From Xylocopa sonorina (taxonomy: Eukaryota; Arthropoda; Insecta; Hymenoptera; Apidae): 64,000 nucleotides of DNA. The stretch covers positions 735,473 through 799,472 of the forward strand of contig NC_135204.1 in NCBI RefSeq assembly GCF_050948175.1, read 5' to 3'. The position numbers and the translations under genes were made by a program. Below are positions 57,081 through 64,000 of this stretch, one piece after another. A model generated the notes under the pieces. The model saw nothing but the letters and a program-made list of their open reading frames with translations, searched no databases and was not told the DNA's origin. Positions within the stretch are counted from its first letter, which is position 1, and each line of letters starts with the position of its first letter.

Positions 57081-60000
57081 ATATCTTACCATGAAACATC
57101 GAAATGTGATGCGATATCGCGTTATAAGAAGTATTAGAACTCCATTGCTTCCATATGTAGACATCTGCAAACGATATTTTCTAACAAGAAAGTGTAGCAC
57201 TTACATTCTTTTGAAGTGTAGACGAGGTATACATAACACTTCGCAATGAATATTATATCTTATCATTAAACATAGAACTGCGTTGCGATATCGCGTTTTA
57301 AGAAGCATAACAACCCTATTGCATCGATACGTTGACATCTGGAAGCGCTATTTCCTAGCAAGGAAGTGAGGCATTTACATTCTTTTGAAGTGTATACGAG
57401 GTATACATAACAGTTCGCAATAAATATTATATCGTACCATGAAACACAGAAATGAGATGCGATATCGCGTTTTAAGATGCATTGGAGCTCCACTGCTTCG
57501 ATACCTAGGCATCTGAAAACACACTTCCTAGCAAGGAAGTGTGGCATTTATATTCTTTTGAAGTGTAGACGAGGTATACATAACACTTCGCAATAAATAT
57601 TATATCTTATCATGAAACATAGAACTGCCATGCGATATCGCGTTTAAAGAAGCATTAGAACTCTATTGCTTTGAAACGTAGACATCTGGAATCTCTCATT
57701 TCTAGCGAGGACGTTTGACATTTACATTCTTATGAAGTGTAGACGAGGTATTCATTGCACTTCGCAATGAATATCATATCTTATCATGAAACATAGAACT
57801 GAGATGCGATATCGCGTTTTAACAAGCATTAGAATTCTATTGCTTCGATACATAGACATCTGGAAACGCTATTTTCGAGCAACGAAGTGTGGCATTTATA
57901 TTCTTTTGAAGTGTAGACGAGGTATGCGTAACACTTCGCAACGAATATTATATCGTATCATGAAACATAGAAATGAGATGCGATATCGTGTTCTAAGAAG
58001 CATTAGCACTATATAGCTTCGATATGTACTCATCTGGAAACGCATTTCCTAGCAAGGAATTGTGGCATTTAACTTCTTTTCAAGTGCAGACGAGGTATAC
58101 GTAACACTTCGCAATGAATATTATATCTTATCCTGAAACATAGAAATGAGTGGCGATATTGCGTTTTAAGAGGCATTAGAACTCTAATTCTTCGGTACGT
58201 AGACATCTGGAATCGCATTTCCTAGCTAGTATGTGTGGCATTTACACTCTTTTGATGTGTAGACGAGGTATACATAACACTTCGCAATGAATATTATATC
58301 TTATCATGATACATAGAAGTGAGATGCGATATCGCGTTTCAAGAAGCATTAGAACTCTATTGCTTTGATACGTAGAGATCTGGAAACGCCATTTTCTAGC
58401 ATGGAAGTGTGGCACTTACATTCTTCTGAAGTGTAGACGAGATATATATAACACTTCGGAACGATTACTATATCTTGTCATGAATCATACAAATGTGAAG
58501 CGATATTGCGTTTGAAGAAGCATTAGAACTCTATAGCTTCAGTACGCAATCATCTGGAAACGCATTTCCTAGCAAGGAAGTGTGGCATTTACATTCATTT
58601 GAAGTGTAGACAAGGTATTCATAACACTTCGCCACGACGATTATATCCTATCATGAAACATAGAAATGAGATGCGATATCGCGTTTTGAGAAGCATTACA
58701 ACTATATTGCTTCGATACGTAGATATCTGGAAACAGTATTTCCTAGTGAGGAAGTGTGGCATTTACATTCTATTGAAGTGCAAACGAGGTACACATAACA
58801 CATCGAAATGAATATCATATCATGTCATGAAACATAGGAATGAGATGCGATATCGCGTTTTAAGAAGCATTACAACTCTATTGCTCGGATACGTAGACAT
58901 CTGGAAACGCATTCCCTCGCAAGGAAGTGTGGCATTTACATTGTTTTGAAGTGCAGACGAGGTATACATAATACTTCGCGATGAATATTATATCTTATCA
59001 TGAAACATAGAAATGAGGTGCGATATCGCGTTTTAAGATGAATTAGAACTATATTGCTTCGATACGTAGACATCTCGAAACGCTATTTTCTAGCAAGGAC
59101 GTGTGGCATTTACATTCCTTTGAAGTGTTGACGAGGTGTACATAACACTTCGCAATGAATATCATATCTTATCATGAAACATAGGAATGAGATGCGATAT
59201 CGCGTTTTAAGAAGCATTAGTACTCTATTGCTTCTACACGTAGACATCTGGAAACGCATTTCCGGGCAAGGGTTTGTGGCATTTACATTCTTTTGCAGTG
59301 CAGGCGGGGTATACATAGCACTTAGCAATGAATATTATATCTTATCATGAAACATAGAAATGGGATCCGATATCGCGTTTTTAGAAGCATGAGAACTATA
59401 TTGCTTCGATACGTAGATATCTGGAAACGCTATTTCCTGGCAAGCAAGTGTGGCATTTTCATTCTTTTGAAGTGCAGACGAGGTGTACATAACACTTCGC
59501 AATGAATATTATATCTTAGCATGAAACATAAAACTGCGATGCGATATCGCGTTTTAAGAAGCATTAGGACTCTATTGCTTCGATTCGTAGAATCTGGGAA
59601 CGCCAGTTCCTAGCAAGGAAGTGCGGCGAATTACATTCTCTTGATGTGTAGACGAGGTATACATAAAACGTCGCAATGAATATTATATATTATCATGAAA
59701 CATAGAACTGCGATTCGATATCGCGCTTTAAGAACCATTAGAAGTCTATTGCTTTGATGCGTGGAAATCTGGAAACGCATTTCCTAGCAAGGAAGTGTGG
59801 CATTTTCATTCTTTTCTAGTGTAGACTAGGTATACATAACACTTCGCAATGACGATTATATCCTATCATGAGGCATAGAAATGAGATGCGATATCGCGTT
59901 GTAAGAAGCATTACAATTCTATTGCTTCGACACGTAGACACATGGAAACGATATTTTCTAGCAAGGAAGTGTGGCATTTAAATTCTTTTGAAGTGAAAAC

Positions 60001-61250
60001 GTGGTATACATAACACTTCGCAATGAATATCATATCTTATCAGGAAACATATGAAATGAGATGCGATATCGCGCTTTAAGGAGCATTAGAACTGTATTGC
60101 TACGATACGTAGACATTCGCAAACGTTGTTTCGAAGCAAGGAAGTATCGCATTTACATCCTTTTGAATTGAATACGAGGTATACATAACACTTCGCAATG
60201 AATATTATATCTTATCAGGAAACATAGGAATGAGATGCCATATCGCGATTTGAATAGCATTAGAAATCTATTGCTTCGTTACGTAGACATCTGGAAACGC
60301 AATTCCTAGCAAGGATGTGTGACATATACATTCTTTTGAAGTGTAGACGAGGTATACATAACAGTTCGCAATGAATATTATATCTTAACATGCAACATAG
60401 AACTGAGGTGCGATATCGCGTTTTAAGAAGCATTACAACTCTATTGCTTCGATACGTAGACATCTGGAAATGCTATTTCCTAGCAAGCAAATGTGGCATT
60501 TACATTTTTTTGCAGTGCAGACGAGGTAATCCTAACAATTCGCAATGAATATTATATCTTATCATGAAATATAGGAACGACATGCGATATCGCGTTTTAA
60601 GAAGCATTAGAACTCCATTGCTTCGATACGTAAACATCTGGAAACGCTATTCCGTAGGGAGGAAGTGTGGGGTTTACATTCTCATCAAGTATTGACGAGA
60701 TATACAAATCGCGTTGCATTGAATATTACATCTTATCATGATACATATAAATGTGGTATGATATCGCGTTTTATGAAGAAATAGATTTCCATTGCTTCTG
60801 TACGTAGACATCTAGAAACGCTATTCCGTAGCAAGGATGTGTGGCATTTTTATTCTGTTGATGTGTAGACTAGATATACATAACGCGTTGCATTGAATAT
60901 TACATCTAATTATGAAGCATGGAAATGAGATGCCGTATAGCGTCTTATGAAGAATTAGAATTCCTTTGCTTCGATGCGTAGACATCTAGAGACGCTATAC
61001 CGTAGCAAGGAATAGTTGCATTGACATTCTTTTGAAGTGCCGTTGAGATATACCTAACGCGTTGCATTGGTAATTACATCTAATCATGAGACATAGAAAT
61101 GAGATGCTATTACGCGTTTCATGAAGCATTAGAACTCCATTGCTGCGATACTTAGACATCTAGAAACGCTATTCCGTCGCAAGTATGTGTGTGATTAACC
61201 TTCTCTTGAAGTATTGGCGAGATATACGTTACGGGTTGCTTTGATTTACG
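57081..61250 (+). repeat. Satellite B2-B1 array, forward
   Basis: About 21 B2 monomers of 174 bp to 60690, the most uniform stretch in the window, then three B1 monomers (AATCGCGTTGCATTGAATAT) to about 61250, where orientation flips. Confidence 0.92.
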
Positions 61251-61261
61251 TTCTAACCTGA

Positions 61262-64000
61262 CAAACAACTACATTGCTACGGAATAGTGTTTCTAAATGC
61301 CTACGTATCGAATCAGTAGGGCTCCAATGCTTCTTAAGACGCGATATCGCATCTCATTTCAGTGTTTCATGATGAGATATAATATTCATTGTGCAGTGTT
61401 ATGAATACCTCGTATTCACTTCAAAAGTATGTAAATGCGACACTTCCTTGCTAGGAAATAGCGTTTGATGATGTCTACGTATCCAAGCAATAGTTTTCTA
61501 ATGCTTCTTAAATCGTCATATCGCATCTCATATCTACGTTTCATGATAAGTCATAATATTCATTGCGAAGTGACATGTATACCTCGTATTCCTTTCAAAA
61601 GTATGTAAATGCGACACTTCCTTGCTAGGAAGTACCTTTTGCAGATGTCTACGTATCGAAGCAATAGAGTTCTAATGCTTCTTAAATCGTCATATCGCAT
61701 CTCATATCTACGTTTCCTAATAAGATATAATATTCATTGTGGAGTGTTATGTATACCTCATATTCACTTCAAAAGAATATAAACGCTACACTTCCTTGCC
61801 AGGAAATAGCGTTTGCAGATGCCTGCGTATCGAAGCAATAGAGTTCTAAAGCTTCACAAATTGCGATATCGCATCTCATTTCAATGTTTCATGATGAGAT
61901 ATAATATTCATTGTGCAGTGTTATGAATACCTCGTATTCACTTCAAAAGTATGTAAATGCGACACTTCCTTGCTAGGAAATAGCGTTTGATGATGTCTAC
62001 GTATCCAAGCAATAGTTTTCTAATGCTTCTTAAATCGTCATATCGCATCTCATATCTACGTTTCATGATAAGTCATAATATTCATTGCGAAGTGACATGT
62101 ATACCTCGTATTCCTTTCAAAAGTATGTAAATGCGACACTTCCTTGCCAGGAAGTACCTTTTGCAGATGTCTACGTATCGAAGCAATAGAGTTCTAATGC
62201 TTCTTAAATCGTCATATCGCATCTCATATCTACGTTTCCTAATAAGATATAATATTCATTGTGGAGTGTTATGTATACCTCATATTCACTTCAAAAGAAT
62301 GTAAACGCTACACTTCCTTGCCAGGAAATAGCGTTTGCAGATGCCTGCGAATCGAAGCAATAGAGTTCTAAAGCTTCATAAATAACCATATCGCATCTCA
62401 TTTCTATGTTTCATGATAAGATATAACATTCATTGCGAAGTGCCACGAATACCTCGCATACACTTCAATGAATGTAAATGCGACGCTTCCTCACTAGGAA
62501 ACAGTGTTTGCAGATGTCTACGTATCGTAGCAATACAGTTCTAATGCTCTCAAATCGCGATATCACGTCTCATTTCTATGTTTCGTGATAAGATATAATA
62601 TTCATTGCGAAGTGTCATGTATAGCACGTATTCACTTCAAAAGAATGTAAATGCGACACTGCCCTGCTAGGACATAGCGTTTGCAGATGTCTACGTATCG
62701 TAGGAATAATGTTCTAATACTGCATAAACCGCGATATCGCTTTTCACTACTATGTTTCAAGATAGGATATAATATCCATTGCGAAGTGTCATGTATACCC
62801 AGCAATCTCTTCAAAAGAATGTAAATGCGTTGCTTCCTTGCTAGGACATAGGGTCTCCAGATATCTACGTATCGAAGCAATAGATTTCTCATACTTCTTA
62901 AAACGCGATATCGGATCTCATTTCTATGTTTCATGATAAGATATAATATCCATTGCGAAGTGTCACTTATACCTCGTATTCACTTCAAATGAATGTAAAT
63001 GCGACACTTCCTTGCTAGGAAATAGCGTCTCCAGATATTTACGTATCGTAGCAATAGAGTACTAATGCTTCTTAAAACGCGATATCGCATCTCATTTCTA
63101 TGTTTCATGATAAGAAATAATAGTCACTGCGAAGTGTCATGTATACCTCGTATTCACTTCAAAAGAGTGTAAATTCGACACTTCCTTCCTAAGAAATAGC
63201 GTTTGCCGATGTCTACGTATCGTAGCAATAGAGATCTAATGCATCTTAAAACGAGATGTCGCATTCCATTTCTATGTTTCGTAATAAGAAATAGTATTCA
63301 TTGCGAAATGTCACGTATACTTCGTATTCACTTCAACAGAAAGTAAATGGACACTTCCATGCCAGGAACTAGCATTTGCAGATGTCTACGTATTGTACCA
63401 ATAGTGTTCTAATACTGCTTAAAACAAGATATCACATCTCAGTTCTATGTTTCATAATAAAATATAATATCCATTTGCGAAGTGTCATGTATACCTCGTA
63501 TTCACTTCAAAAGAATGTAAATGCGACACTACCTTGCTAGAAAATAGCGTTTGCAGATATCTACGTGTCGGAGCAATAGAGTTCTAATGCTTCTTAAAAT
63601 GCGATATCGCATCTCATTTCTATGTTTCATGATAAGATATAATTTCCATTGCGAAGTGTCATGCATACCTCGAATTGACTTCAAAAGAATGTAAATGCGA
63701 CGCTTCCATCCTAGGAAATAGCGTTTGCAAATGTCTATGTATCGTAGCAATATAGTCCTAATGCTTCCTAAAACGAGATCGCATTTCATTTCTATGTCTC
63801 GTGATAAGATATAATATTCATTGCGAAGTGACACTTATACCTCGTATTCACTTCAAATGAATATAAATGCGACATTTCCTTGCTAGGAAATAGCTTTTGC
63901 AGATGTCTACGTATCGTAGCAATAGTGCTCTAATACTGCTTAAAAAGCGATATCGCATCTGACATCTATGTTACATGATCAGATATAATATTCATTGCGA
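61262..64000 (-). repeat. Satellite B2 array, reverse, to window end
   Basis: About sixteen reverse B2 monomers (ATTCATTGCGAAGTGTCATG). The first half carries a trimeric higher-order repeat. The array continues past the window edge. Confidence 0.92.
61350..62395 (-). repeat. Trimeric higher-order repeat, 522 bp
   Basis: Three consecutive variant monomers (marked by TTGTGCAGTGTTATGAATAC, CATATCTACGTTTCATGATA and TTGTGGAGTGTTATG) recur in the same order 522 bp later; the landmark GATGAGATATAATATTC is at 61371 and 61893. 522 equals three monomers, and the two copies are nearly identical. Confidence 0.88.

Noticed and set aside
62632..62934. 100-codon open frame, with many similar frames throughout the satellite
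   Set aside because: It is the satellite monomer translated. 174 bp is a multiple of three, so stop-free frames extend across monomers; the same peptide recurs with random changes on both strands.
1..64000. CRISPR-like array of regularly spaced repeats
   Set aside because: The repeats are contiguous 134-179 bp monomers without unique spacers, in a eukaryotic context.

Overview
The window is nuclear DNA from an arthropod, most likely an insect; I cannot name the species. It shows an AT-rich background, no prokaryotic gene organisation, several insect-type transposon classes (Gypsy/CsRn1, BEL/Pao, Copia, piggyBac, Helitron) and tens of kilobases of tandem satellite. There is no intact single-copy host gene. 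The layout fits a centromeric or pericentromeric block.

About half of the window is one satellite superfamily in two main forms. Form A has a period near 179 bp and is diverged. Form B has a period of 174 bp and comes in two flavours: B1, with an ACGCGTTGCATTGAA box, and B2, with an ACACTTCGCAATGAA box. The forms are layered like an onion, A-B1-B2-B1-A, and array orientation flips repeatedly (direct flips near 8780, 19896, 40233 and 61255, others hidden under insertions). Dimeric (348 bp) and trimeric (522 bp) higher-order repeats lie at 51271-51855 and 61350-62395. A second, unrelated satellite C (about 134 bp, very AT-rich) lies at 20086-20583 and 22863-23950.

Left to right: form A with a broken Helitron (1-2364); unique AT-rich DNA with a possible RTE tail (2365-4134); copy A of an inverted duplication carrying RNF212/Zip3-like exons (4135-6690); a GC-rich piece between poly-C runs (6690-7154); satellite (7155-9425); an AT-rich segment with a diverged 1 kb tandem duplication (9426-12697); satellite; a dead BEL/Pao element with a 520 bp nested insertion (14465-18930); satellites A and C with a degenerate piggyBac (20584-22862); a second piggyBac split by a 1.4 kb inversion (24638-27364); a 3'-truncated Copia with its 5' LTR (28319-30736); a decayed Gypsy with a SAP-type Gag (31611-35880); satellite and an unknown insert (37147-38485); the main satellite core (38486-43949); a Gypsy-type LTR remnant (43950-44640); copy B of the inverted duplication (45425-48015); and a second satellite core (48536-64000) interrupted by a complete Gypsy element of the CsRn1 clade (52007-57080).

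That Gypsy element is the only apparently intact mobile element. It has two 357 bp LTRs differing at four positions, a primer-binding site matching the 3' end of tRNA-Trp, a polypurine tract, gag with the CHCC knuckle typical of the clade, and a single open pol. A textbook -1 frameshift signal (GGGAAAC, 7 nt spacer, 7 bp stem) lies at the gag-pol overlap. Most other reading frames in the window are satellite frames kept open because 174 is divisible by three, or shadows of transposon genes.
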